Shown here: positions 17,724-25,584 of the stretch, piece by piece
Layout of the letters: the number at the start of each line of letters is the position of its first letter
How positions within the stretch are numbered: position 1 is the stretch's first letter
Assembly (NCBI GenBank): GCA_002390825.1
Contig: DGQR01000151.1
Coordinates: 1 to 31,055 of the forward strand
DNA from: Rhodoferax sp. UBA4409
GTDB lineage: Bacteria > Pseudomonadota > Gammaproteobacteria > Burkholderiales > Burkholderiaceae_C
Reading direction: 5' to 3'
DNA length: 31,055 bases
The notes under the pieces: model-generated
Seen by the model: only the letters and a program-made list of their open reading frames with translations
Told to the model about the DNA's origin: nothing
Database searches by the model: none
Program-made: the position numbers and the translations under genes

Positions 17724-18671
17724 ATGGCCCGACCCACCTCTCTTTTGCCCGGCGCACTGTCGCCGGCATCTGCCTCGCTCGTTGACGCTTGGCAAAGCGA
17801 CCACCCCACCCCATTGCTGCGCAATGTCTTGCGCCTGACCGCGCCCAACCCCGGGGTGATGACAGGTCCGGGCACCAACAGCTACCTCGTGGGGGAGCCT
17901 GCCACCGGCTTTACGGTGATTGACCCGGGCCCCGCCGACCCAGACCACTTGCAGCGCCTGTGGCAAGCGGCCGCGTTTGAAGACGGCGCAGGCGGCAACA
18001 TCTTGCGAATTGTTTGCACCCACTCCCACCCGGATCACTCGCCCGGCGCCGCCCCGCTGCAGGCGCTTTGCCAGGGCGGCCCGCCGATTCTGGGTCTGCC
18101 TTCTGCGCCTACTGCGCGCGCGGCCAGTGCATTCACCCCCGATCGACCGCTATTAAATCAGGAGCTGCTCGCGCATATGCTGCCTGGGCTAGATGTAGAA
18201 AGTGCACTGAAACCGGTGCACACCCTGCAAGTGATCTACACCCCGGGTCATGCGGCCAACCATGTCTGCCTGTTACTCGAAGAGGACGGCCTGCTCTTCA
18301 GCGGCGACCACATCCTCAACGGCAGCACCACCGTGATTGACCCGCCAGACGGCAATATGCACGACTACCTGCAATCGCTGGACGCCTTGAGCGCTGCCTG
18401 CGAGGAACACCAGGTGCAATTCATCCTGCCAGCCCATGGCCATGTGATGGAGGCGGCACTCGATGCGATTGCCCACCTCAAAGCCCACCGGCTCAAGCGC
18501 GAAGCAAAGATTGCCGCCGTCATGCAAGCGCACCCCCATGGCAGCATGGATGACTGGCTGCCCCTGGCCTATGACGACGTAGATCCGCGCATCTGGCCAG
18601 TCGCCAAGCGCTCTTTGCTGGCCCACGTCGAACGCATTTACGCACTGGATAACGAAAAAGGCCGGCCATGA
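17724..18671 (+). CDS. Metallo-beta-lactamase-fold hydrolase (LACTB2-like)
   Basis: A 315-residue cytoplasmic MBL-fold protein. Metal ligands are visible: HSHPDH at 100-105, His176 in TPGHAANH, Asp195 in FSGDH, and a C-terminal LPAHGHVM. The PNPGVMTGPGTNSYLVG N-terminus and the C-terminal helical (winged-helix-like) part match LACTB2-type hydrolases, some of which are RNases; the substrate here is unknown. The ATG at 17724 is 37 nt from the divergent dapF start. The stop overlaps the next gene by 4 nt (ATGA). Residues 142-157, just before the TPGHA strand, come from a dispersed repeat copy and seem about a dozen residues longer than I recall for homologues. Confidence 0.9.
   Translation: MARPTSLLPGALSPASASLVDAWQSDHPTPLLRNVLRLTAPNPGVMTGPGTNSYLVGEPATGFTVIDPGPADPDHLQRLWQAAAFEDGAGGNILRIVCTHSHPDHSPGAAPLQALCQGGPPILGLPSAPTARAASAFTPDRPLLNQELLAHMLPGLDVESALKPVHTLQVIYTPGHAANHVCLLLEEDGLLFSGDHILNGSTTVIDPPDGNMHDYLQSLDALSAACEEHQVQFILPAHGHVMEAALDAIAHLKAHRLKREAKIAAVMQAHPHGSMDDWLPLAYDDVDPRIWPVAKRSLLAHVERIYALDNEKGRP
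18149..18193 (+). repeat. Dispersed intragenic repeat, copy C (inside MBL gene)
   Basis: GCTATTAAATCAGGAGC followed by a 28-nt part with GCGCA and GGGCTAGA. Sense orientation. It encodes LLNQELLAHMLPGL, in the same frame as copy D, with which it shares LLNQE and GL(D/E)VE in an unrelated protein. About 29 of 45 positions match D and also B. Confidence 0.8.
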
Positions 18672-19867
18672 CCCGCAACACCCTCAAGCTCAATCCCGCA
18701 GCCAAGACCCCCAAGCGCCTGCCTGCGGGTCAGACCCCTGCACGCCAAGCCACCCCGGCCCCGCGCCCTGCTTCAGCGCCCTCCTCGGCGCCCCGCGCCA
18801 GCGCGGCGCGGCCGGCCGGCGCACGCCCGGCGGGCAACCGCCCACCCCGCAGCCATGACGGCCCGGCACACCCACGCCCGACCGGCAACGCACCGCGCGA
18901 TGGTGCCCCCCCTCGCCCGCTGCGCAGCCGACCTGCGGACGGCCATCCACGCCCACCTGAACGTGCGGGCGCTCCGCGTCCGCCCCGGGCAGAGTCCGCA
19001 AAACCCCGCAGTGCGGCGCGCCCTGCCAGTGGCGCCACTCCGCGGCAGCGGCCTGTACCTGCGCCACTGCCGGACACCGGTGAGCGCCTGTCCAAAAAGG
19101 TCATGCAACTCAAAGACTGCTCCCGCAAAGAGGCCGAGCAGTACATTGAAGGTGGCTGGGTACAAGTGAATGGCAAGGTGATTGAAGAGCCCCAACACCG
19201 GGTAGACCACGAGACCATCACCCTGGACCCCAACGCCAGCCTGATGGAACTCACACCGGTGACGATCCTGCTCAACAAGCCTGCCGGGCACACCGACGGT
19301 CTGGAAGAACTGCCCCCGACCCGCGCGGGCGCCCCCATGCGCCCGCCCGCCCGCGGCGCAAAAGCACCGCCGCCCAATGCCCGCCTGCTGCTCACCCCCG
19401 CCCAGCATTGGGAAGGCGATGCCAGCGAGACCCGGGTCCTCAAACGCCACTTCAACCATCTGGAAGCGGACGTCGAGCTCGAAAACGGCGCAACTGGCTT
19501 GGTCGTGTTCACCCAGGACTGGCGTACCACCCGCAAACTCACCGAAGACATGTCCACCATGGAACACGAGTTTCTGGTGGAGGTACAAGGCGAGATCGAG
19601 CCGGATGCACTCAAGCCGATCGGCTACGCGCTCAAAGACGAGCGCTTGGATTTGCCGCAAGTGAAGGTGAGTGTGAACAGCACTACGCCCGAATCCAGCC
19701 GCCTGCGCTTTGCAATCAAGGGCTCACACCCCGGGCTGATTGCATTCCTGTGCGAAAAAGCCGGGCTGCAGATTCTGGCCATGAAGCGCATCCGCTTGGG
19801 CCGTGTCACTCTGGCCGACCTGCCGGTCGGACAGTGGCGATATCTGGCGGGCTGGGAAAAGTTTTAG
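18668..19867 (+). CDS. S4-domain RsuA/RluF-like protein, probably catalytically inactive
   Basis: 399 residues. The first ~135 are a disordered Pro/Ala/Arg-rich basic tail. Then an S4 RNA-binding domain (about 138-185, RLSKKVMQLKDCSRKEAEQY), LLNKPAG, and a fold matching RsuA/RluF pseudouridine synthases to the end (PVGQWRYL). Where the family has the catalytic GRLD motif, this protein has VELE (269-272), with Glu in place of the essential Asp and Glu in place of Arg. The RQIRRM segment is also lost (GSHPGLIAFLC). I infer an RNA-binding paralogue without isomerase activity. It starts within the stop of the MBL gene (ATGA) and ends 7 nt before the convergent CBS gene stop. Confidence 0.85.
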   Translation: MTRNTLKLNPAAKTPKRLPAGQTPARQATPAPRPASAPSSAPRASAARPAGARPAGNRPPRSHDGPAHPRPTGNAPRDGAPPRPLRSRPADGHPRPPERAGAPRPPRAESAKPRSAARPASGATPRQRPVPAPLPDTGERLSKKVMQLKDCSRKEAEQYIEGGWVQVNGKVIEEPQHRVDHETITLDPNASLMELTPVTILLNKPAGHTDGLEELPPTRAGAPMRPPARGAKAPPPNARLLLTPAQHWEGDASETRVLKRHFNHLEADVELENGATGLVVFTQDWRTTRKLTEDMSTMEHEFLVEVQGEIEPDALKPIGYALKDERLDLPQVKVSVNSTTPESSRLRFAIKGSHPGLIAFLCEKAGLQILAMKRIRLGRVTLADLPVGQWRYLAGWEKF

Positions 19868-19874
19868 GAGCGGA

Positions 19875-20303
19875 TCAGCTCGCGATGTAGCTCTGCAGTT
19901 GGCTGATCGTCTGTTCGTGGTCTTTGATGATGTCGTCCATCAAGTCACGGATAGAGATCATGCCCAGCACCTTGGTACCGTCGACCACTGGCAAGTGGCG
20001 GATTTTTTTCTGGCTCATCAAGGCCATGCACTCCTGGGTGCGTGTCTTGGGGCCGACCACCATGACCTGCGAGGTCATGATGTCTTTTACTTGGGTGTCT
20101 TTGGAGGATCGGCCTGCAAGCGCGATTTTGCGGGTGTAGTCCCGCTCCGAGAAGATGCCGACCAGCTTGTCGCCGTCCATCACCATGAGCGCGCCGACGT
20201 TGCATTCCGCCAGCATTTCAAGCGCCTGGTAGACGCTGTCTTCCGGGTTCAGACTCCAGACAGAGCCCCCGTGTTTCTCCAACAGTTCCAGAATCGGTCG
20301 CAT
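19875..20303 (-). CDS. Two-CBS-domain protein
   Basis: A 142-residue stand-alone Bateman module: CBS1 at about 10-65 (VWSLNPEDSVYQALEML, GALMVMDGDKLVGIFSERDYTR) and CBS2 at about 75-130 (DIMTSQVMVVGPKTRTQECM, IRHLPVVDGTKVLGMISIRDL). Such proteins bind adenine nucleotides and act as sensors; the partner is unknown. The ATG at 20303 is supported by GGAGG 5 nt upstream; a longer frame from 20387 would run into rnpB. It lies about 50 nt downstream of the RNase P RNA gene on the same strand with no clear terminator between. Confidence 0.9.
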   Translation of the reverse strand: MRPILELLEKHGGSVWSLNPEDSVYQALEMLAECNVGALMVMDGDKLVGIFSERDYTRKIALAGRSSKDTQVKDIMTSQVMVVGPKTRTQECMALMSQKKIRHLPVVDGTKVLGMISIRDLMDDIIKDHEQTISQLQSYIAS

Positions 20304-20353
20304 AGAGCCTCCGCCAAAAACACTGTGAAGACTCGACCATACAACAAATAAAG

Positions 20354-20700
20354 TGTGAAGCCCACCGATAAGCCGGATTCTGTGCATGGGGTTTCCCCCA
20401 CGTGACCACCATTACTCTGGGCCGCTGGTCACCCAAACGGCTCGATGCTACCTACCCGCCAACTCCGGGGGCCCCGTCAACGTTGGCCTACTTGGTATTG
20501 CTGCGCGTAGAGATTGCCCGTTTCACCCGAACTAAATCGGCTCGTCTCTGTTGCTCTAATCCTCACCTTAGGGCCTGCCACTTGCGTGGCCGGCTTGTCA
20601 GTGGACAGTCGTTAACTGCTACGCTGCCCTATGCAGTCCGGACGTTCCTCCAGTGCTTGGTTTCCCAAATTGCACCAGCGGTGGTCTGGCGGGCTTCACC
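20354..20700 (-). ncRNA. rnpB: RNase P RNA (M1 RNA)
   Basis: Catalytic RNA that matures tRNA 5' ends. The minus strand starts GTGAAGCCCGCC and ends GGTGGGCTTCAC, pairing as P1. Conserved parts are present: GAGGAACGTCCGGACT near the 5' end (family GAGGAAAGTCCGG), CAGTTAACGACTG-like and AGAGTAATG segments in the middle, and ACAGAATCCGGCTTATCG at the 3' end, which holds the universally conserved P4 strand. Length of about 345 nt fits class A. Ends were set from the P1 stem and may be off by a few nt. A GATAAT -10-like element lies about 7 nt upstream of the 5' end; no good -35 was seen. It fills the long gap between the CBS gene and cysK. Confidence 0.94.
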
Positions 20701-20813
20701 CCCCGATTATCGGTCCTGCCGGCGCCGGAATATCGATATGTGCAAACTGTCGCTAGCAATTCATGGCTTTGCTACAAAATAATCAGTTGCACACCCCATC
20801 ACGGAGACACCCC

Positions 20814-21731
20814 ATGGCATTCGACAACGTCCTGCAAACCATCGGCAACACGCCCCACATCCGCATCAACAAACTGTTCGGCAACAGCCACAAGGTGTAT
20901 GTGAAGAGCGAGCGCACCAACCCGGGCGGCTCCATCAAGGACCGCATTGCGTTGGCCATGATCGAAGACGCAGAACGCAGCGGCGCGCTGCAACCCGGCG
21001 CCACCATCATCGAGCCCACCTCCGGCAACACCGGCGTGGGCCTGGCGTTGGTCGCAGCCGTCAAAGGCTACAAGCTCGTTCTGGTCATGCCCGACAGCAT
21101 GTCGATTGAGCGCCGCCGCCTGATGCTGGCCTACGGCGCCAGCTTCGACCTGACACCGCGCGAGAAAGGCATGAAAGGCGCCATTGCCCGCGCTGAAGAG
21201 CTCAAGGCCCAGACCCCCGGCGCCTGGATTCCCCAGCAGTTTGAGAATCCCGCCAACATCGACGTGCATGTGCGCACCACCGCACTGGAAATCGCCAACG
21301 ACTTTCCCCAAGGCGTGGACTACATCATCACCGGCGTGGGTACCGGCGGGCATCTGAGCGGTGTGGCCCAAGTGCTCAAAGCCAAGTGGCCGCAGCTCAA
21401 AGTGTTTGCGGTAGAGCCCTCCGCATCCCCCGTGATCAGCGGTGGTGCACCTGCACCCCACCCGATTCAGGGCATTGGCGCGGGCTTCATCCCCAAGAAC
21501 CTGAAGACCGAGCTGCTGGATGGCGTCATTCAAGTCGAGGCCGAAACTGCCCGCGAGTACGGCCGCCGCAGCGCACGTGAGGAAGGTTTGCTGGTGGGCA
21601 TTTCCAGCGGCGCAACCTTAGCCGCCATTGCCCAGAAGCTGCCCGAGATGCCCGCAGGCAGCACCGTGCTGGGATTCAACTACGACACCGGTGAGCGCTA
21701 TCTGTCGGTCGAAGGCTATTTGCCCACCTGA
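20814..21731 (+). CDS. cysK: Cysteine synthase A (O-acetylserine sulfhydrylase)
   Basis: PLP enzyme making L-cysteine from O-acetylserine and sulfide. The 305 residues show the PLP lysine Lys42 in NPGGSIKDRIA, the substrate loop TSGNTG at 69-74, the phosphate-binding GVGTGG, and SSGAT near the C-terminus. The start ATG at 20814 follows GGAG by 8 nt. MPDSMSIERRRLMLAYGA and the overall length agree with CysK rather than CysM, though substrate preference cannot be fixed by reading. It is divergent from rnpB and convergent with eutC (21 nt between stops). Confidence 0.93.
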   Translation: MAFDNVLQTIGNTPHIRINKLFGNSHKVYVKSERTNPGGSIKDRIALAMIEDAERSGALQPGATIIEPTSGNTGVGLALVAAVKGYKLVLVMPDSMSIERRRLMLAYGASFDLTPREKGMKGAIARAEELKAQTPGAWIPQQFENPANIDVHVRTTALEIANDFPQGVDYIITGVGTGGHLSGVAQVLKAKWPQLKVFAVEPSASPVISGGAPAPHPIQGIGAGFIPKNLKTELLDGVIQVEAETAREYGRRSAREEGLLVGISSGATLAAIAQKLPEMPAGSTVLGFNYDTGERYLSVEGYLPT

Positions 21732-21752
21732 CCTCACGCAAAGGGCTTCGGC

Positions 21753-22574
21753 TTACTTCAGCAGGAAATTGCCGTGGCCCGCGTTCAGTGCCGTTGCCGC
21801 CGTGGCGGTTTCGTCTTTCAGGTCCACCCCAGAGAGCTGACGCTGGCGGGACTCGGCGAGCAGGAAATGCAGCTTGTAGGCGGCCTCCTCAACCACCAGC
21901 CCTGCGGGCCGCACATTGGAAATGCAATTGCGACTCGCATCTGTCAGACCCACGCGGGGCATCCAAGTCAGGTACAGGCCCATACTGTCTGGAGAACTTA
22001 GGCCCGGGCGCTCCCCGATCAACACCACCACCGCCTTCGCACCCAGTGCCTGCCCAATTTCATCGCCGATAGCGACGCGGGCTTGACGCACCACACACAG
22101 GGGCGCGACCTTCCAATCTTCACCCGCCATGCGCTGGTGCAAAGCAGCCAAGAACGGTGCCGCGTTTTGCTCAATAGCCAAAGCGGAAAGGCCATCTGCG
22201 ATCACAAACGCCACGTCAAACGGCCGCTCCTCCAAAGTGCCTTCGGAAGGTGCCAACAAGTCGCGCGAAGCGATGTCGAGCCGCCGCCCCAGATCGGGGC
22301 GTTGCAGGTAGTGGTTGCGGTCGGTGGCCGCACTGTGCAGTTGGAGCACAGAGCCCGGCAGACCCGGCCAAGTAGCGCTTAGCTGCTCAGCCAAGGCGGG
22401 GCCGTCTAGCCCGCGATGCACGGCATCTCGCGCCTGAGCGTGAGCGAGTTGGAACGCAAGGTGCGCGCTCGTAGGCAAGCTCACGCCGGAGCGTCCCAAG
22501 GCAATACGGGCATCGGTGAACTGGCGCAATGCCGCCCATGGATTGGCGGTGACGGGTGACTGTGGATCAGACAT
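21753..22574 (-). CDS. eutC: Ethanolamine ammonia-lyase small subunit EutC
   Basis: Small subunit of the adenosylcobalamin-dependent lyase that splits ethanolamine into acetaldehyde and ammonia. The 273 residues begin with a variable N-terminal arm, then the conserved TDARIALGRSGVSLPTSAHLAFQLAHAQARDAVH, VAFVIADGLSALA, and LIGERPGLSSPDSMGLYLTW (broken here into parts for reading) and end near the C-terminal small domain. The start ATG lies 8 nt after the eutB stop, with AGGTGG in the gap. Length is typical of non-microcompartment EutC. Confidence 0.96.
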   Translation of the reverse strand: MSDPQSPVTANPWAALRQFTDARIALGRSGVSLPTSAHLAFQLAHAQARDAVHRGLDGPALAEQLSATWPGLPGSVLQLHSAATDRNHYLQRPDLGRRLDIASRDLLAPSEGTLEERPFDVAFVIADGLSALAIEQNAAPFLAALHQRMAGEDWKVAPLCVVRQARVAIGDEIGQALGAKAVVVLIGERPGLSSPDSMGLYLTWMPRVGLTDASRNCISNVRPAGLVVEEAAYKLHFLLAESRQRQLSGVDLKDETATAATALNAGHGNFLLK

Positions 22575-22582
22575 GCGCCACC

Positions 22583-23983
22583 TCAGGCTAAGGGCAACAA
22601 GGCTTGCTCGAACGCGGTGGGCAGCCCAGGCGGCAGCACCAAGTCGGCGCCCTGCCCCTGAAAAATATTCATACGCTGCAACCAGGCCTCGAATTCGGGT
22701 GCAGGCCGTAGGCCCAGCACCTTGCGGGCATACAAAGCGTCGTGAAACGAGGTGGTCTGGTAGTTCAGCATGATGTCGTCCGAGCCCGGAATGCCCATCA
22801 CGAAGTTGCAGCCGGCCGCCCCCAGCAGGGTCAGCAGCACGTCCATGTCGTTCTGGTCCGCCTCAGCGTGGTTGGTGTAGCAGACATCGCAGCCCATGGG
22901 CAGGCCCAGCAGCTTGGCGCAGAAGTGGTCTTCCAGACCGGCGCGGATGATCTGCTTGCCATCAAACAGGTATTCGGGGCCGATGAAGCCCACCACCGTG
23001 TTCACCAGCAAGGGCTTGAACGCACGCGCCACCGCATAGGCGCGCGCCTCGCAGGTTTGCTGGTCCATGCCGTGGTGCGCATTCGCTGACAACGCACTGC
23101 CCTGCCCGGTTTCGAAATACATCACGTTGTCGCCCGCCGTGCCACGGTTCAGCGAAAGAGCTGCACTCCGCGCCTCGGACAGCAAGGCCAGGTTCAGGCC
23201 GAAGCTGCTGTTGGTCGCCTCGGTGCCACCAATCGACTGGAACACCAGGTCCACCGGCGCACCGCGCTCAATCGCCTGAATGGTGTTGGTCACATGGGTG
23301 AGCACACAGCTCTGGGTTGGTATCTCGTAATGCGCAATCACGTCGCCCATCATGTGCACCAGTTTCATCACCTGCGCCACGTTGTCGGTGGCGGGGTTGA
23401 TGCCGATCACCGCGTCCCCGCTGCCGTACAGCAAACCATCCAGCAAGCTGGCGGCGATGCCGGTGACATCATCAGTCGGGTGGTTAGGCTGCAGGCGGGT
23501 AGACATGCGGCCAGGCAGGCCAATGGTGTTGCGGAAAGCAGTGACCACCCGGCACTTTTTGGCCACCAAAATCAGGTCCTGGTTGCGCATGAGCTTGCTC
23601 ACGGCGGCCGCCATTTCGGGCGTAATGCCGGGTGCCAGTGCCGTGAGGGCATCCGTGTCTGCCGCATCACTGAGCAGCCAGTTGCGGAAGTCCCCCACCG
23701 TGAGGTGGCTCACCGGCGCAAACGCCTCAGTGCTGTGGCTGTCGAGAATCAAGCGGGTGACCTCGTCCGACTCATAGGGCACCAAGGCTTCTGACAGAAA
23801 GGTGCGCAAGGGCAGCTCTGCCAAGGCCATCTGCGCCGCCGCCCGCTCCTGCGCCGTATGCGCGGCCAACCCGGCCAGCAAATCCCCGGAGCGCAAAGGC
23901 GTGGCTTTGGCCATCAGGTCTTTGAGGTCCCGAAAACCATAGACATGGCTTGCGACGGTGTGCTGGTAAGGGTGGCTTGGCAC
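22583..23983 (-). CDS. eutB: Ethanolamine ammonia-lyase large subunit EutB
   Basis: Large, substrate-binding TIM-barrel subunit of the cobalamin-dependent ethanolamine ammonia-lyase. The 466 residues carry conserved segments such as DLKDLMAKATPLRSGDLLAG, LLYGSGDAVIGINPATDN, QSIGGTEATNSSFG, YFETGQGSALSANAHHG and the C-terminal VMGIPGSDDIMLNYQTTSFHD. Length is normal. The start is a GTG at 23983-23981 with only a weak Shine-Dalgarno. It lies 41 nt after the permease stop. No eutA reactivase and no shell genes are present around it. Confidence 0.97.
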   Translation of the reverse strand: MPSHPYQHTVASHVYGFRDLKDLMAKATPLRSGDLLAGLAAHTAQERAAAQMALAELPLRTFLSEALVPYESDEVTRLILDSHSTEAFAPVSHLTVGDFRNWLLSDAADTDALTALAPGITPEMAAAVSKLMRNQDLILVAKKCRVVTAFRNTIGLPGRMSTRLQPNHPTDDVTGIAASLLDGLLYGSGDAVIGINPATDNVAQVMKLVHMMGDVIAHYEIPTQSCVLTHVTNTIQAIERGAPVDLVFQSIGGTEATNSSFGLNLALLSEARSAALSLNRGTAGDNVMYFETGQGSALSANAHHGMDQQTCEARAYAVARAFKPLLVNTVVGFIGPEYLFDGKQIIRAGLEDHFCAKLLGLPMGCDVCYTNHAEADQNDMDVLLTLLGAAGCNFVMGIPGSDDIMLNYQTTSFHDALYARKVLGLRPAPEFEAWLQRMNIFQGQGADLVLPPGLPTAFEQALLPLA

Positions 23984-24024
23984 GTCAGTGAATCCGCAAA
24001 AGAACTGGAATCGAACAGGACCGG

Positions 24025-25419
24025 TTACTTGGCAACCGGCGCGCTCATGCCTGCCAACGTGGCGTCGGCGCGCTGTTGTCCAGTCATCTTAAAGTAGACA
24101 TAACCCAACACCAGGAAGCCCACAAACAAGCCGAAGATGAGCGGGTTGTAATAGATCATGGTGGCCATGCACACCAGCGCGCCGAACAAGGCAAAGGCCG
24201 GGAAGAAGGGGTACAGCGGTGCACGGAAAGGGCGCACCATGGCAGGCTCAAACCGGCGCAGCTTGAACACACTGAGCATGCTCAAGATGTACATCAGGAT
24301 GGCGCCGAACACCGACATGGTCACGATATTGGCCGTCAAAGACTGGCCGCCGATGGTGATGAAGGAATCACTGTAGATGGCGGCAATTCCCACCACGCCA
24401 CCAGCCAGAATGGCGCGGTGTGGTGTCTTGAAGCGCGGGTGCACCTTGGCAAAGTAAGCCGGCAAATAGGCCTCACGGGCCAGAGCAAAGATCTGGCGCG
24501 AGTAACCCAAAATGATGCCGTGGAACGACGCCACCAGACCGAACAGGCCCAGCCACACCAGCATATGCAGCCAGCCGCTGTTCTCGCCGACGATGAGCTT
24601 CATCGCTTGGGGCAGCGGGTCGTTGATGTTGGCCAGCTTGGTCCAGTCGCCGGCACCCCCGGCAAAGACCATCACGCCGACGGCCAGGAACACAAGCGTC
24701 AAGATGCCGGTGATATAGGCAATAGGAATCGAGCGCTTGGGGTCTTTGGCCTCCTCGGCGGCCATGGCCACACCCTCGATCGCCAAAAAGAACCAGATCG
24801 CGAAGGGAATGGCGGCAAACATGCCGGGAATCGCAGCCCAGCTGAAATCATCGCTACCCGCCCAGCCGCCTTTGGTGAAGTTGGCCATCGAGAAGCCGGG
24901 GGACACCACACCCATGAACACCAGCAATTCAAAGATGGCGATGACGGTGATCACCAACTCGAAGGTGGCAGCAATTTGCACACCGACGATATTGAGCGTC
25001 ATGAACACCAGGTAGGCGCCCAAGGCCGCGAGCTTGGGATCCAGCGAGGGAAACTGCACATTCAAGTAAGCCCCGATCGCCAGCGCAATCGCGGGTGGAG
25101 CAAATACAAACTCCACCAACGTAGCAGCCCCGGCCAGATAGCCACCGGTGGGGCCAAAAGCCCGCTTGCTGTAAGCAAAAGGCCCGCCGGCGTGGGGAAT
25201 GGCCGTGGTCAGCTCGGTGAAGCTGAAGATGAAAGTGGTGTACATCGCCGCGATGAAGAGCGCTGTGACCGTGAAGCCCAAGGTACCAGCCGAGGCCCAA
25301 CCGAAACTCCAGCCGAAATATTCGCCGGATATCACCAACCCCACGGCAATGCCCCAGAGTTGCAGGGTGCTGAGCACCGGTTTGAGCGTGTGCACGCCCG
25401 TGGAATGCGAAGATGACAT
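24025..25419 (-). CDS. eat: Ethanolamine permease (APC superfamily)
   Basis: Inner-membrane transporter, 464 residues with about 12 hydrophobic helices. Family features: LQLWGIAVGLVISGEYFGWS at the start of helix 1, TTAIPHAGGPFAYSKRAFG, and the AIEGVAMAAEEAKDPKRSIP segment shared by APC amino acid permeases. Directly upstream of eutBC on the same strand, it should import ethanolamine. The ATG at 25419 has GGAG about 9 nt upstream; a longer frame from 25503 adds unconserved residues. A 446-codon open frame on the opposite strand (24076-25416) is a compositional shadow. Confidence 0.94.
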   Translation of the reverse strand: MSSSHSTGVHTLKPVLSTLQLWGIAVGLVISGEYFGWSFGWASAGTLGFTVTALFIAAMYTTFIFSFTELTTAIPHAGGPFAYSKRAFGPTGGYLAGAATLVEFVFAPPAIALAIGAYLNVQFPSLDPKLAALGAYLVFMTLNIVGVQIAATFELVITVIAIFELLVFMGVVSPGFSMANFTKGGWAGSDDFSWAAIPGMFAAIPFAIWFFLAIEGVAMAAEEAKDPKRSIPIAYITGILTLVFLAVGVMVFAGGAGDWTKLANINDPLPQAMKLIVGENSGWLHMLVWLGLFGLVASFHGIILGYSRQIFALAREAYLPAYFAKVHPRFKTPHRAILAGGVVGIAAIYSDSFITIGGQSLTANIVTMSVFGAILMYILSMLSVFKLRRFEPAMVRPFRAPLYPFFPAFALFGALVCMATMIYYNPLIFGLFVGFLVLGYVYFKMTGQQRADATLAGMSAPVAK

Positions 25420-25536
25420 GTGGGTTCTCCAACAAGGTTGAGTCAAGGTCCGATGCAGCTCGGCATAGGGTTTGCTAGCTGTGAATGTAGGCAGTCCCGC
25501 CATAAGCTGGTATCAAAAATCGGCAGACTTGCGGCG

Positions 25537-25553
25537 CGCACCTGGACGGTGCG
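25537..25553. promoter_or_regulatory. Inverted repeat in the permease/AraC divergent spacer
   Basis: CGCACC, 5 nt, GGTGCG, perfect 6-bp arms, 32 nt upstream of the regulator gene. It could be an operator for the divergent AraC-type regulator or a small 5'-UTR hairpin. The rest of the 165-bp spacer shows no clear promoter to me. Confidence 0.3.
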
Positions 25554-25584
25554 AACCCGGACTGCATCACGGGAGAGAAGCTTC

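Noticed and set aside
24076..25416. 446-codon open frame on the plus strand opposite the ethanolamine permease
   Set aside because: His/Gln/Gly-rich shadow of hydrophobic codons; no recognisable domain, and the permease is unambiguous.
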